Source of the DNA: Streptomyces luomodiensis
GTDB lineage: Bacteria; Actinomycetota; Actinomycetes; Streptomycetales; Streptomycetaceae
Assembly: GCF_031679605.1 (NCBI RefSeq)
Contig: NZ_CP117522.1
Span: 9,424,001 to 9,488,000 of the forward strand
Direction of reading: 5' to 3'
DNA length: 64,000 nucleotides
Shown here: one piece after another, positions 8,455 to 17,280 of the stretch
Position numbering within the stretch: the stretch's first letter is position 1
How the letters are laid out: each line of letters opens with the position of its first letter
Program-made: the position numbers and the translations under genes
The notes under the pieces: model-generated
Seen by the model: only the letters and a program-made list of their open reading frames with translations
Database searches by the model: none
Told to the model about the DNA's origin: nothing

Positions 8455-9033
8455 ATGAGCGCCATGACGACTGAGAACCCGGACCAGGACGCCACCCGCA
8501 CCGCTGTGGTCGAGGGCTGGCAGGGCCGCTACTTCGAGGACTTCACCACCGGCGACGTGTACCGCCACCCCCTGGGCCGCACGGTCCTGGAGACCGACAA
8601 CTCCTGGCTCACGCTCCTGACGCAGAACACCGCGCCGCTGCACTTCGACCGCCACTACTCGGCGGGCACCACCTGGGGCAAGCCGCTGGTGGACTCCACC
8701 TTCACCCTCGCCCTGGTCACCGGGCAGAGCGTCACCGACATCTCCCAGCATGTGATGGCCAACCTCGGCTGGGACCGGGTCAGGCTGCCGAACCCGGTCT
8801 TCGAGGGCGACACCATCTACTCGCAGTCCGAGGTCCTGAACACCCGGGAGTCCGCCAGCCGACCTGACGTAGGCATCATCAGCGTGCGCACCATCGGCTA
8901 CAACCAGGACGGTGTCATCGTCATCACCTTCGAGCGGACACTGATGGTCTACCGCCGCGGACACGGGCCCCGGTTCGCCGCGGTGGAACCCGTCTGGGAC
9001 GAGCGGTCCCGCAGGGCCGCGGGACTGCACTGA
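8455..9033 (+). CDS. MaoC-family acyl-CoA hydratase
   Basis: 192 aa from 8455 (189 aa from the ATG at 8464; neither has a strong ribosome-binding site). It is a single hot-dog domain with the MaoC-type DTDNSWLTLLTQNTAPLHFDRHY-like region, whose Asp/His are the hydratase residues. Closest in character to mesaconyl-/itaconyl-CoA hydratases (Rv2499c-like, from general knowledge). With the CoA-transferase and diacid transporter it would give activation followed by hydration; a lyase that would finish the pathway is not in the window. Confidence 0.75.
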   Translation: MSAMTTENPDQDATRTAVVEGWQGRYFEDFTTGDVYRHPLGRTVLETDNSWLTLLTQNTAPLHFDRHYSAGTTWGKPLVDSTFTLALVTGQSVTDISQHVMANLGWDRVRLPNPVFEGDTIYSQSEVLNTRESASRPDVGIISVRTIGYNQDGVIVITFERTLMVYRRGHGPRFAAVEPVWDERSRRAAGLH

Positions 9034-9425
9034 CCGGCTCGGCCCTCCCGCCGGCCACGGTCTGCGTACTGCACTTGGGCGCGGCCGCCCCACGCGGCTG
9101 GCGTCCTCGGCCGCCATACCGCCCAGCCGGCCGACGCCCGGTCCGCCGACGCCCGGTCCGTCCAGGGCAGGCAAGGCCGACCGGCCGAGTCGGACACCAT
9201 GACGCCCTACCCGTGTCGGGTGGGGCGTTCGTCGCGTCCGGGTATCAGATTCCGCAAGGCGACACAATCCGTCCGGGCGCACATCGCGCGGTGCGGGGTG
9301 TGGTGCTCCGGGCCATACCGTTGCGGGTTGAGCCACCCCTACGGTGCCGGGCACCGGGGCGCTCCCACTGATCGACGTCAGGGAGCCCTCCGTGTTCCCC
9401 CCCCCACGACATCGAGGGAGCCGCC
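9034..9425. other. Intergenic stretch
   Basis: No convincing gene. It contains the hairpin at 9202-9228; the rest shows neither a coding signal nor a repeat I can support. Confidence 0.5.
9202..9228 (+). terminator. Hairpin downstream of MaoC gene
   Basis: A 12-bp stem (ACGCCCTACCCG paired with CGGGTGGGGCGT, one G-U pair) with a 3-nt TGT loop. There is no U-run, as is common for actinomycete terminators. It lies about 170 bp after the MaoC stop. Confidence 0.5.
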
Positions 9426-10985
9426 ATGCAGCCGCCGCCGTTCCGGGGAATCCTCACCCCGCTGTTCCCCCTCTCCTCCTCGCCGCCGGTCGGGTCGTTG
9501 TCGCGTCCGGGACGGCGGGGGGTGCTCACCCGTCTCGTGGCCGTCGTGGCCCTCGTACTCGGAGCGGCCCTGCTCGGCCCGGCGCCGACGGCCCACGCCG
9601 CGGCGGGCCTGACCAAGCCCGGTCTGACCAAGGCGGACCTGACCAAGGTCGCGGACTTCGGCACGAACCCGGGCCGGCTGAACATGTACGTCTACCGGCC
9701 CGCGTCCCTGCCCGCGGAGCCGGCGGTGGTGTTCGCCCTGCACGGTTGCACCCAGGACGCCCAGGGCTACGCCGACAACTCCGGCCTGCTCTCATTCGCG
9801 GACCGCTATGGCTTCCTGCTCGTGTTCGCCGAGACCACGTCGTCGAACAACGCGAACAGGTGCTTCAACTGGTTCCAGAGCAGCGACAACCGCAGGGGCC
9901 AGGGCGAAGCCGCGTCGATCCGGCAGATGGCCGCTCACACCGTCTCCGCCTACGGCGCGGACCCCCAGCGCACCTACATCACCGGGCTGTCCGCCGGCGG
10001 TGCCATGACGTCGGTGATGCTCGCCACCTATCCGGACGTCTTCCAGGCCGGCGCGGTCGTCGCCGGCCTGCCCTTCGGCTGTGCCACCGACGTCAGCAGC
10101 GCGTACCTGTGCATGAACCCCGGGACCGACCTGACCGCGGACCAGTGGGCGCGGCGGGTCCGTGACGGCTACCCTTCGTGGTCGGGCCCGTGGCCGCGCG
10201 TGGCCATCTGGCACGGCGACAAGGACACCACCGTCGCGCCGCGCAACGCCGACGAGTTGCGCGACCAGTGGACCGCTGTGCACGGCGTGTCCCAGACGCC
10301 GGACCGTACCTCGGTGATCGGCCCGAACTCCACCCGGCACGAGGAGTACCTGGCCGCGGACGGATCGGTGGCCGTGGAGGTGAACCGGGTGCCGGGCATC
10401 GGGCACGGCACCCCGGTCGATCCCGGCACCGGAGCGCAGCAGTGCGGCAGCACCGGCGCCGCCTACTTCCTGGACTCGATCTGTTCCAGCTACTGGATCA
10501 CGCAGTTCTTCGGCCTGAGCGGATCCGCCTCCGACCCCGGTTCGCTGCCCGCTCCGTCCGGCCTGGCCGCCACCGGCGCCACCGACACCACCATCAGCCT
10601 GACCTGGAAACCCGTCGACGGCGCCACCGACTACGCCGTCCACCGCGACGGTGCCCAGATCACCACGTCCGCCACGACGTCGTACACGGACACCGGCCTG
10701 AGGGCGGGCACATCGCACACCTACGCGGTCGCCGCCCGGGACGCGGACGGCAAGGCCGGACCGCTCTCGGGCGCGGTCACCGCGCAGACGACCGGTGCCA
10801 CGGCCGTCTGCTGGACCGCCGGCAACTACGCTCACGTCCAGGCGGGCCGCGCCACGACGAGCGCCGGTTACACCTATGCCAAGGGCTCCGGCCAGAACAT
10901 GGGCCTGTACAACACCTTCGTCACGACCACCTTGAAAGAGTCGCCGACCGGCTACTTCACCGTCGCGAACGACACCTGTCCCTGA
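9426..10985 (+). CDS. Secreted PHB-depolymerase-family esterase with Fn3 domain
   Basis: 519 aa. The basic N-terminus plus hydrophobic stretch ending TAHAA (about residues 30-60) is a long Sec/Tat-style signal. The catalytic domain has the oxyanion segment ALHGCTQDA, the nucleophile GLSAGG and a C-terminal GIGHGTPVD histidine, as in LpqC/poly(3-hydroxybutyrate) depolymerase-family esterases. A fibronectin type III domain (about 380-460) and a small Cys-containing C-terminal domain follow. Secreted esterase on polyester or feruloyl-type substrates; exact substrate unknown. Confidence 0.82.
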   Translation: MQPPPFRGILTPLFPLSSSPPVGSLSRPGRRGVLTRLVAVVALVLGAALLGPAPTAHAAAGLTKPGLTKADLTKVADFGTNPGRLNMYVYRPASLPAEPAVVFALHGCTQDAQGYADNSGLLSFADRYGFLLVFAETTSSNNANRCFNWFQSSDNRRGQGEAASIRQMAAHTVSAYGADPQRTYITGLSAGGAMTSVMLATYPDVFQAGAVVAGLPFGCATDVSSAYLCMNPGTDLTADQWARRVRDGYPSWSGPWPRVAIWHGDKDTTVAPRNADELRDQWTAVHGVSQTPDRTSVIGPNSTRHEEYLAADGSVAVEVNRVPGIGHGTPVDPGTGAQQCGSTGAAYFLDSICSSYWITQFFGLSGSASDPGSLPAPSGLAATGATDTTISLTWKPVDGATDYAVHRDGAQITTSATTSYTDTGLRAGTSHTYAVAARDADGKAGPLSGAVTAQTTGATAVCWTAGNYAHVQAGRATTSAGYTYAKGSGQNMGLYNTFVTTTLKESPTGYFTVANDTCP

Positions 10986-11069
10986 CCCGGGGACCCGGAA
11001 CCGGTGGCGGCCGCAGGCACCGCGCCGGAGCGCCCGCGGTCCCGCGCCCGTCATGGCGGCGGCCCACCT

Positions 11070-11083
11070 CTGAGGGGCCTCAG
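11070..11083. repeat. Perfect short palindrome between esterase genes
   Basis: CTGAGG-GG-CCTCAG, a perfect dyad about 85 bp before the next start codon. Operator or small hairpin; nothing decides between them. Confidence 0.3.
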
Positions 11084-11168
11084 TCATGGCGGGCGCACCC
11101 ATGTTCGTCTCCACCGTGCGCGACCTAGCCTCCAGTCCGTCATCCATCCGCACGTCTGGAGGCTCTCC

Positions 11169-12599
11169 ATGGTTCTGCCCCTCGGTGTCGGACGGGCCCC
11201 GAGAAGAGGCACCGGCCTCGGCGCTCTCACCCTGGCCGCAGTCGCCGTCCTGCTCCCCTCACCGGCCACGGCCCGGCCTGCTCCCGATGCCCCGGACGGT
11301 CACTGCGCCCGTCTGTCCCAGCTGCGTGTCCCGGCGGCGGCACGTCAGCAGGCCGACTGCCTGGACGAGCTGACCACGGCGGGAACGGCGGCCACCGGCC
11401 ACACCGACCCGGCGGACTGGGCAGGGCTGACGCCGAAGAACCTGGCCACTCCCACCGGAGTGCCCGGGATCCAGATCGACGGCTACTTCCCCGACACCTC
11501 CACCACCAACACCAACCACGGGTGGAACCACGACGCCCAGTTCGTCATCCGGCTGCCCGACCGCTGGAACGGTGGCCTGGTCGTGGCCGGCACCCCCGGT
11601 AACCGCGAGCAGTACGCCAACGACCGGGCCATCGCCGACTGGGTGCTCGCCCGCGGTTACGCCTACGCCGCCACCGACAAGGGCAACACCGGCCCCGCGT
11701 TCTACCGTGATGGCTCCCGGCCGGGCGACGCCGTCGCCGAGTGGAACACCCGCCTCACCCAGCTGACCCGGGCCGCCCGCGCGTCGGTCGCCCAGCGCTA
11801 CCACCGGCCGCTCGAGCGCACCCTGGTCACCGGGATGTCCAACGGCGGCTACCTCGTGCGCTGGCAGCTGGAGAACCATCCCGAGCTGTACGACGGAGGA
11901 GTCGACTGGGAAGGCACCCTGTGGCGCGCGGAGGGTCCCAACCTCTTCACCTTCCTGCCGGCCGCCCTGCGCGACTACCCCACCTACGCGGCAGGCGGCC
12001 CCGCGGCCGGCCAGGCGCGCGAGGCGCTGCTCCGCGCCGGGTTCCCGGCCGGCTCCGAGTTCTTGTGGCCGTACCACCACGAGGTCTACTGGGATCTGAC
12101 GCAGCGCGTCTACCGCGAGGAGTTCGACCCCGGCTTCGATGGGGAGAAGGAAGCCGGCACACCGTATTGCGCCCCGGGGACGGTCCCGGGCTGCGATGCC
12201 GACTACGACTACGCCACCCGCTCCTCCGGCGTCCACGCGGCCGTGGAACGCATCGCGTTGACCGGTCGTATCGGCAAGCCGCTGATCACCATCCAGGGCA
12301 CCCTTGACGTGCTGCTGCCCGCCGGCCGGGGCTCCGACGTGTACGCGCGTATGGTCCGGCAAGCGGGCCTTGGCGGCCGGTACCGCTACTACCGCATCGA
12401 GGACGGCACGCACACCGACGCCCTCGTCGACACCTTCCCCGACCGACTCCGGCCCTTGCTGCCGTGTCACCGCTCAGCCTTCACCGCCCTGGAGAGCTGG
12501 CTCACCACCGGCCACCGCCCGCCCGCGAACCACACGGTCGTCCGGCCCGCAGGTGCCGACCAGGCGTCCCTGCTCGCCGAGTGCCGTCTCGACGGATGA
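11169..12599 (+). CDS. Secreted tannase/feruloyl-esterase-like hydrolase
   Basis: 476 aa from the ATG at 11169, which has a GGAGG-type site 8 nt upstream. The N-terminal signal runs to about residue 35 (LAAVAVLLPSPATARP). The alpha/beta-hydrolase nucleophile motif is GMSNGG, with a Trp-rich lid region after it and a late ...DGTHTDALVDTFPD segment holding the likely catalytic His. Family membership is inferred from the motif order; the substrate is unknown. It lies downstream of another secreted esterase in the same direction, so the pair may act on the same plant or polyester material. Confidence 0.7.
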   Translation: MVLPLGVGRAPRRGTGLGALTLAAVAVLLPSPATARPAPDAPDGHCARLSQLRVPAAARQQADCLDELTTAGTAATGHTDPADWAGLTPKNLATPTGVPGIQIDGYFPDTSTTNTNHGWNHDAQFVIRLPDRWNGGLVVAGTPGNREQYANDRAIADWVLARGYAYAATDKGNTGPAFYRDGSRPGDAVAEWNTRLTQLTRAARASVAQRYHRPLERTLVTGMSNGGYLVRWQLENHPELYDGGVDWEGTLWRAEGPNLFTFLPAALRDYPTYAAGGPAAGQAREALLRAGFPAGSEFLWPYHHEVYWDLTQRVYREEFDPGFDGEKEAGTPYCAPGTVPGCDADYDYATRSSGVHAAVERIALTGRIGKPLITIQGTLDVLLPAGRGSDVYARMVRQAGLGGRYRYYRIEDGTHTDALVDTFPDRLRPLLPCHRSAFTALESWLTTGHRPPANHTVVRPAGADQASLLAECRLDG

Positions 12600-12653
12600 C
12601 CGCCCGGCGGCCGTGAGCACGAGCCACGGCCGCCGTACGCCCTCCCCGTACCG

Positions 12654-12830
12654 TCACCCGGCCGATGCCGGGCGGTGTCCCCGACGCCACACCGCGCGGG
12701 TGTTCAGCGTCGAGGAGAGCCGCGAGGTCGGGTCACCGTCCACGAGCACCAGGTCCGCCGAGGCGCCGGGCTCGATCCGCCCGCCACGCGTGGGCGGGAT
12801 CCCAGGCCGGCTGGGCTGGGCCCTCAGCCA
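12654..12830 (-). pseudogene. C-terminal remnant of an amidohydrolase
   Basis: The minus-strand translation gives GRIEPGASADLVLVDGDP followed by TRAVWRRG, the hallmark C-terminal end of imidazolonepropionase-like amidohydrolases. The metal-binding barrel upstream is absent and no start codon gives a plausible full protein, so this is a truncated leftover. Confidence 0.6.
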
Positions 12831-13001
12831 CTCCAGCGGATCGTCCGTCAGCGCATCGACAGCCTCCTCATCGCTCACGACCGGCCCCGACAACCGTGTC
12901 ACGCCGGGCATCCCGCCGGCGGGGGAGAGGCGACGGTGCGCGGGCGCGCCACTCTCGTCGCGTACTCCGCCCTGGTGCGGACCGTACACGCCCCTTTCGG
13001 T

Positions 13002-13029
13002 TTGCCTCTGAGGCAACTCAGCGTATGCT
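13002..13029 (+). promoter_or_regulatory. Palindromic promoter/operator of the Nit1C operon
   Basis: A perfect 15-bp palindrome, TTGCCTC-T-GAGGCAA (13002-13016), overlaps a second dyad, CTGAG-GCAA-CTCAG (13008-13021). TTGCCT could serve as -35, with TATGCT (13024-13029) as -10 at 16-bp spacing, so the palindromes would sit on the -35 and spacer. This looks like an operator for a dimeric regulator of the whole operon. Confidence 0.5.
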
Positions 13030-13166
13030 GGCGGTCGCCCAATGTGAGGACCTTGTAACCGCCCTTTATTCCGGATGACTTGGTTCCGCAATCGCCGCTG
13101 ACTGAAGTGGTCCGTACAAGCAGCGGCGAGGTGTTCACCACCTCGGCGCCTCGCCTGGAGGACTTC

Positions 13167-13472
13167 ATGCCTGAGATCTATTTCCGCGTCCGCTGGCCCG
13201 ACGGCGAGACCCAGCGCTGTTACTCCCCCTCCACGGTGGTCGAGGACTACTTCACCGCGGGGAGTGCCTACGACCTCGCGGACTTCGTGGACCGCAGCCG
13301 CACCGCCCTCGGTATCGCCGGTGAGCGGGTGAGGGAGAAGTTCGGCTTCCACTGCACCGGCGCATCCGACCAGCTCGCGCGGATCGAGCGCACCGCCTCC
13401 GCCTACGCCTCCCTCCCGGGAGCCAAGGTCACCGTCGAGGCGCTGGTCAACGCGGACGGGAGCGCACGGTGA
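13167..13472 (+). CDS. MSMEG_0570-family nitrogen-starvation protein (NitG-like)
   Basis: 101 aa. Small conserved protein (PEIYFRVRWPDGETQRCYSPSTVV at the start) that heads Nit1C clusters; biochemical role unknown. The ATG at 13167 follows a GGAGG site (CTGGAGGACTTC). The stop overlaps the next gene's GTG by 4 bp. Assignment rests on sequence recall and on the complete Nit1C context downstream. Confidence 0.82.
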   Translation: MPEIYFRVRWPDGETQRCYSPSTVVEDYFTAGSAYDLADFVDRSRTALGIAGERVREKFGFHCTGASDQLARIERTASAYASLPGAKVTVEALVNADGSAR

Positions 13473-14785
13473 GCGCGGCGGTACGGCTGGCCGGAGCCCA
13501 CTTCCCGGTGGCGGTGGTCGGCGGCGGACAGGCGGGTCTGTCGATGAGCTACTGCCTGCGCCGGCGCGGTGTCGAGCACGTCGTGATCGAGGCGCATCGG
13601 GTGGCACACGAGTGGCGCGAGCGTCGCTGGGACACCTTCTGCCTGGTCACCCCCAACTGGCAGTGCAAGCTGCCCGGTTTCCCCTACCGGGGTGACCACC
13701 CCGACGGCTTCATGGTCCGCGACGAGATCGTGCGGTACCTGGAGGACTACGTGGCCTTCTTCCGGCCGCCGCTGGTGGAGGGGGTGGCCGTCACCAGGCT
13801 GCGCCGGGCCGCGAGCGGTGTGTTCGAACTGAGCACCTCCGAGGGGGACTTCACCACAGACCAGGTGGTGGTCGCCACCGGCCCGTACCACACCCCGTCC
13901 GTGCCCCGCATGGCCGAGCGGCTGCCCGAGGGCATCGCGCAGATCCACTCCTCCCGCTACCGCCACCCGGCCCAGCTCCCCGACGGGGCCGTGCTGGTGG
14001 TCGGCACCGGCCAGTCCGGCTGCCAGATCGCCGAGGACCTGCACCTGGCCGGCCGGCAGGTCCACCTGGCCGTGGGCAGCGCACCGCGGGTCGCCCGGTT
14101 CTACCGGGGCCGCGACTGTGTGGCCTGGCTGGACGACATGGGCCACTACGCCAGGAGCATCGACGAGTTCGGCGACGCCGACGCGGTCCGGATGCGCGTC
14201 AACCACTACGTCACCGGCCGCGACGGCGGCCGTGACATCGACCTGCGGGCCTTCGCCCGCGACGGTATGCGGCTGTACGGGCGGCTCACCCGAATCCGCG
14301 GTACCGCCCTGGAGTTCGCCGCCGACCTGAAGGCGAACCTGGACCACGCGGACGCGGTGGCCGAGGGCATCAAGGACGCCATCGACGCCTACATCGCCGG
14401 GCAGGACATCCCGGCTCCGCGGGAGACCCGGTACGTACCGGTGTGGGAGCCCGCCGAGCAGCCGGGCCACCTGGACCTGGAAGCGGCCGGCATCACCTCC
14501 GTGGTCTGGTCGACCGGTTTCCGCCGCGATCACCGGTGGGTCGAGATACCCGTCTTCGACGGGCGCGGCTACCCGATGCACCGGCGCGGTGCCACCAGCA
14601 CACCCGGCCTGTACTTCCTGGGACTGCCCTGGCAGTACTCATGGGGCTCGGGACGGTTCGAGGCGGTGGGCCGGGACGCCGAGTTCCTGGCGGACCACAT
14701 CGACGCCTCCCGCCGTACGGCCGACGTCTGCGGCGCCCTCACCGGCGCGCCGGCCGAACTCGCCGCCGCGCTCCCCATCGGCTGA
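13469..14785 (+). CDS. MSMEG_0569-family FAD-dependent oxidoreductase (NitH-like)
   Basis: 438 aa flavin monooxygenase-like protein. The FAD motif [13 protein letters not shown] lies at about residues 18-30 and a second dinucleotide (NADPH) motif, [15 protein letters not shown], about residue 180, with the ATG-type [15 protein letters not shown] between them. In Nit1C clusters this oxidoreductase is an invariant member with unproven substrate. GTG start overlapping the preceding stop; next gene 10 bp downstream. Confidence 0.85.
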   Translation: MSAAVRLAGAHFPVAVVGGGQAGLSMSYCLRRRGVEHVVIEAHRVAHEWRERRWDTFCLVTPNWQCKLPGFPYRGDHPDGFMVRDEIVRYLEDYVAFFRPPLVEGVAVTRLRRAASGVFELSTSEGDFTTDQVVVATGPYHTPSVPRMAERLPEGIAQIHSSRYRHPAQLPDGAVLVVGTGQSGCQIAEDLHLAGRQVHLAVGSAPRVARFYRGRDCVAWLDDMGHYARSIDEFGDADAVRMRVNHYVTGRDGGRDIDLRAFARDGMRLYGRLTRIRGTALEFAADLKANLDHADAVAEGIKDAIDAYIAGQDIPAPRETRYVPVWEPAEQPGHLDLEAAGITSVVWSTGFRRDHRWVEIPVFDGRGYPMHRRGATSTPGLYFLGLPWQYSWGSGRFEAVGRDAEFLADHIDASRRTADVCGALTGAPAELAAALPIG

Positions 14786-14795
14786 AAGCACCGAC

Positions 14796-15611
14796 ATGGT
14801 CTTCGACGCACACCGCCACATCGGCGTCCTGCCCGCCTACCCCTTCTACGGGGGCCCGCCCGTCAACCCCGACACCACCGCCCGTGCCACGGTCGGGCAA
14901 CTGATCGCCGACCTGGACGCGGAAGGCACCGAACGCGCCCTTGTCCTTCCCAACTACGGGGTCCCGGACCCCGCCGTCGCGTTCTCCTTCAACGAACTGG
15001 CCGTCGAGGCCGCACAGCGCGACGACCGGATCAGGGCCGGGCTGTGGGTATCGCCCCGGCCCGAGGACCAGGACCGGACCCTCCAGGCCCTGAAGCTGGC
15101 CGGTGAGGAGGGCGTGCGCGCCCTGAAACTGAGCTTCCTGCTGGGTGGCCGCCCCACCGACCCGGCCTGCCGGCCCCTGCTCGACCGCATTTTCGCCGAA
15201 GCCGCCCGGTACGGACTGGTGGTCCATGTGCACACCTCGCCGGGCGCCGCCTCCGACATCGACGAGGTCGGCCACCTCGTCGACTGGTACGCCGGCCAGG
15301 TGCCCGTTCACCTCGTCCACTTCGGTGGTGGGATGAGCGGCCACATCAAGCTCGCCGGCTCCCGGTTCTTCGACTGGATCGCGGCCGGCAAGCGCGTCTA
15401 CACCGACCTCTCCTGGGCCATCGGCTTCGCGCCCCGCTGGCTCGCCCAGGAGATCGAGCGCCGCGGCATCGGCCACGACCGGGTGCTCTTCGCCAGCGAC
15501 CAGCCGTGGGGCGACTTCGCGGGCGAGTACGCCCGCCTCGCCGCGGCGACCGGCGGCGGCGCCCTCGGCGAGCTCGTCTTCCGGGACACGTTCGCCGCGC
15601 TCTACGACTGA
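14796..15611 (+). CDS. Metal-dependent amidohydrolase (TIM-barrel)
   Basis: 271 aa amidohydrolase-2-type protein. Metal ligand motifs are visible: DAHRHIG at the N-terminus (H-x-H), VHVHTSP in the middle and FASDQPWGD near the C-terminus. The family hydrolyses amides or decarboxylates small acids. Its place inside the operon, between the FAD enzyme and the MSMEG_0572-like gene, implies a step in the same pathway; an amidohydrolase is not part of the minimal seven-gene nit set I know from Pseudomonas, so it may be an actinobacterial addition. Confidence 0.78.
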   Translation: MVFDAHRHIGVLPAYPFYGGPPVNPDTTARATVGQLIADLDAEGTERALVLPNYGVPDPAVAFSFNELAVEAAQRDDRIRAGLWVSPRPEDQDRTLQALKLAGEEGVRALKLSFLLGGRPTDPACRPLLDRIFAEAARYGLVVHVHTSPGAASDIDEVGHLVDWYAGQVPVHLVHFGGGMSGHIKLAGSRFFDWIAAGKRVYTDLSWAIGFAPRWLAQEIERRGIGHDRVLFASDQPWGDFAGEYARLAAATGGGALGELVFRDTFAALYD

Positions 15612-15646
15612 CCGACCCGACCACCGCACCGCACAGGGAGACAGCC

Positions 15647-16177
15647 ATGTCCGAAACCCCGGCCAGCGCCGAACTCACCGACGTCGAGCAGCAGTCGCTC
15701 AACGAGATCCCGCACCCCTCACTGCCCGAGGGCTCCAGCATCTACGGCTCCACCAAGGTCTTCCCCGACTACCAGGCCGAGAACGGCGAGACCTACTTCA
15801 CCCTCGTCCACGGCATCGCCCACGAGTCGTCGGTGTCCTTCGTCGCCGTCCTGCAGGCCACCCGCGCCCTGCGCAAGGGCTTCGAGACCGCGATCTACTT
15901 CTACGGCCCCGGCTCCCTCAACTGCCTGGCCACCCGCGGCTTCCCGACCACCGGCAACTCCGCCTTCCCCGGCGAGCACAACATCAACAACCAGCTCAAG
16001 ACGTTCATCGCGGAGGGCGGCAAGGTGTACTGCTGCCGCTTCGGCCTGTCACTGCACGGCGCCCGCGAGGAGGACCTCATCGAGGGCGTCATCCCCACCC
16101 ATCCGCTCGACGTCCAGGACGCGCTGATCCACTACGCGCGCAAGGGCGCCATCATCAACTCGACCTACCAGCTGTAA
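15647..16177 (+). CDS. MSMEG_0572/Sll0783-family nitrogen-starvation protein (NitB-like)
   Basis: 176 aa. The conserved region TTVHGIAHESSVSFVAVLQ-like and ATRGFPTTGNSAFPGEHN are typical of this family, which has a DsrE-like fold by general knowledge. Function unknown; in Synechocystis the homologue responds to nitrogen starvation. ATG at 15647 with a GGGAG site upstream. Confidence 0.83.
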   Translation: MSETPASAELTDVEQQSLNEIPHPSLPEGSSIYGSTKVFPDYQAENGETYFTLVHGIAHESSVSFVAVLQATRALRKGFETAIYFYGPGSLNCLATRGFPTTGNSAFPGEHNINNQLKTFIAEGGKVYCCRFGLSLHGAREEDLIEGVIPTHPLDVQDALIHYARKGAIINSTYQL

Positions 16178-16187
16178 GGGGCACGAC

Positions 16188-17279
16188 GTGAGCGTTGGCA
16201 CCGGAACGACAGGTACGGCGGTGGACGTGCGGATCACGACCCGCGCCGAACTCGCCCTTCGAGGAGTCGCGTTGGACGCCCCCGTGCGGCGGCCGGACGG
16301 CGCGGGCCCCAGCGACGACGGACACGTCCTCGTCGACGGTGCCAACGCCGCGCTCCCCACCAACCCCGGCAGTCCCTACCGGGTCCGCGACGGCAAGGTG
16401 TGGCTCGGCGACGAGGACACCGGCCTGACCCTCACCGCCGTACGACGGCCGAAGTTCTACGACCTGACCACCGCCGACGGCGTCCCCTACGAGCACATCG
16501 CCCGCCTGCACGGCGCCGACGTCCTCGCCACCACCGTCGTGCAGACCTGCGTCCGCTACGCCGAGGCCGACCGCTGCCGCTTCTGCACCATCGAGGAGTC
16601 CCTGCGCTCCGGCGCCACGGTGGCCGCCAAGACACCGGCCCAGCTCGCCGAGGTGGCCAAGGCCGCGGTACGGCTGGACGGCATCAAGCAGATGGTGATG
16701 ACCACCGGCACCACCACCGGCCCGGACCGTGGCGCCCGCACCCTCGTACGGTCGGTGCGCACCGTCCTGCGGGCGGTGCCCGGACTGCCGATCCAGGTGC
16801 AGTGCGAACCGCCCGGCGACCTGTCCTGGATCCGCTCCCTGCACGACGCCGGGGCCACCGCGATCGGCATCCACGTCGAGTCCCTGGACGAGGAGGTGCG
16901 CCGGCGCTGGATGCCCGGCAAGTCCACCGTCCCCCTGGCCGAGTACGAGGCGGCGTGGGACGAGGCGGTAGCGGTCTTCGGACCGAACCGCGTCTCCACC
17001 TACCTGCTGGTCGGCCTGGGTGAGGACCCCGACGAACTCGTCGAGGGGGCGGGGCGGCTGATCGAGAGGGGCGTGTACCCCTTCGTCGTCCCCTTCCGGC
17101 CCATGGCCGGCACCCTCGCGGCCCGGGACGGCGTCCCGGCGCCGAGCGCGGAGCGCCTGACCTACGTCACCCGGGGCGTCGCGGCGAAGCTGCGCGCGGC
17201 CGGGATGAACGGCGCCGACCAGGGGGCCGGCTGCGCGGCCTGCGGGGCGTGCAGCGTGCTGCGCTCGGCGGGTGGCTGA
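16188..17279 (+). CDS. MSMEG_0568-family radical SAM protein (NitD-like)
   Basis: 363 aa. Cys121, Cys130 and Cys133 (C-x8-C-x2-C, in TCVRYAEADRCRFC) form the probable Fe-S/SAM site; the spacing is wider than the canonical C-x3-C-x2-C but fits this divergent family. A C-terminal Cys cluster (GAGCAACGACSVL) could hold a second cluster or metal. Central TTGTTTGPDRG and HVESLDEEVRRRW belong to the barrel. Role in the pathway unproven. GTG start, 10 bp after the preceding stop. Confidence 0.85.
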   Translation: MSVGTGTTGTAVDVRITTRAELALRGVALDAPVRRPDGAGPSDDGHVLVDGANAALPTNPGSPYRVRDGKVWLGDEDTGLTLTAVRRPKFYDLTTADGVPYEHIARLHGADVLATTVVQTCVRYAEADRCRFCTIEESLRSGATVAAKTPAQLAEVAKAAVRLDGIKQMVMTTGTTTGPDRGARTLVRSVRTVLRAVPGLPIQVQCEPPGDLSWIRSLHDAGATAIGIHVESLDEEVRRRWMPGKSTVPLAEYEAAWDEAVAVFGPNRVSTYLLVGLGEDPDELVEGAGRLIERGVYPFVVPFRPMAGTLAARDGVPAPSAERLTYVTRGVAAKLRAAGMNGADQGAGCAACGACSVLRSAGG

Positions 17280-17280
17280 G

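Larger units (their letters stand above)
12600..13166. other. Intergenic stretch with gene remnant and Nit1C promoter
   Basis: This holds a decayed amidohydrolase tail on the minus strand (12654-12830), the palindromic promoter region at 13002-13029 and an untranslated leader of roughly 130 bp before the first Nit1C gene. Confidence 0.55.

Noticed and set aside
12654..13607. Full-length minus-strand amidohydrolase gene
   Set aside because: Only the last 40 or so codons resemble an amidohydrolase; the rest is antisense to the Nit1C promoter and first gene, so a remnant was called instead.
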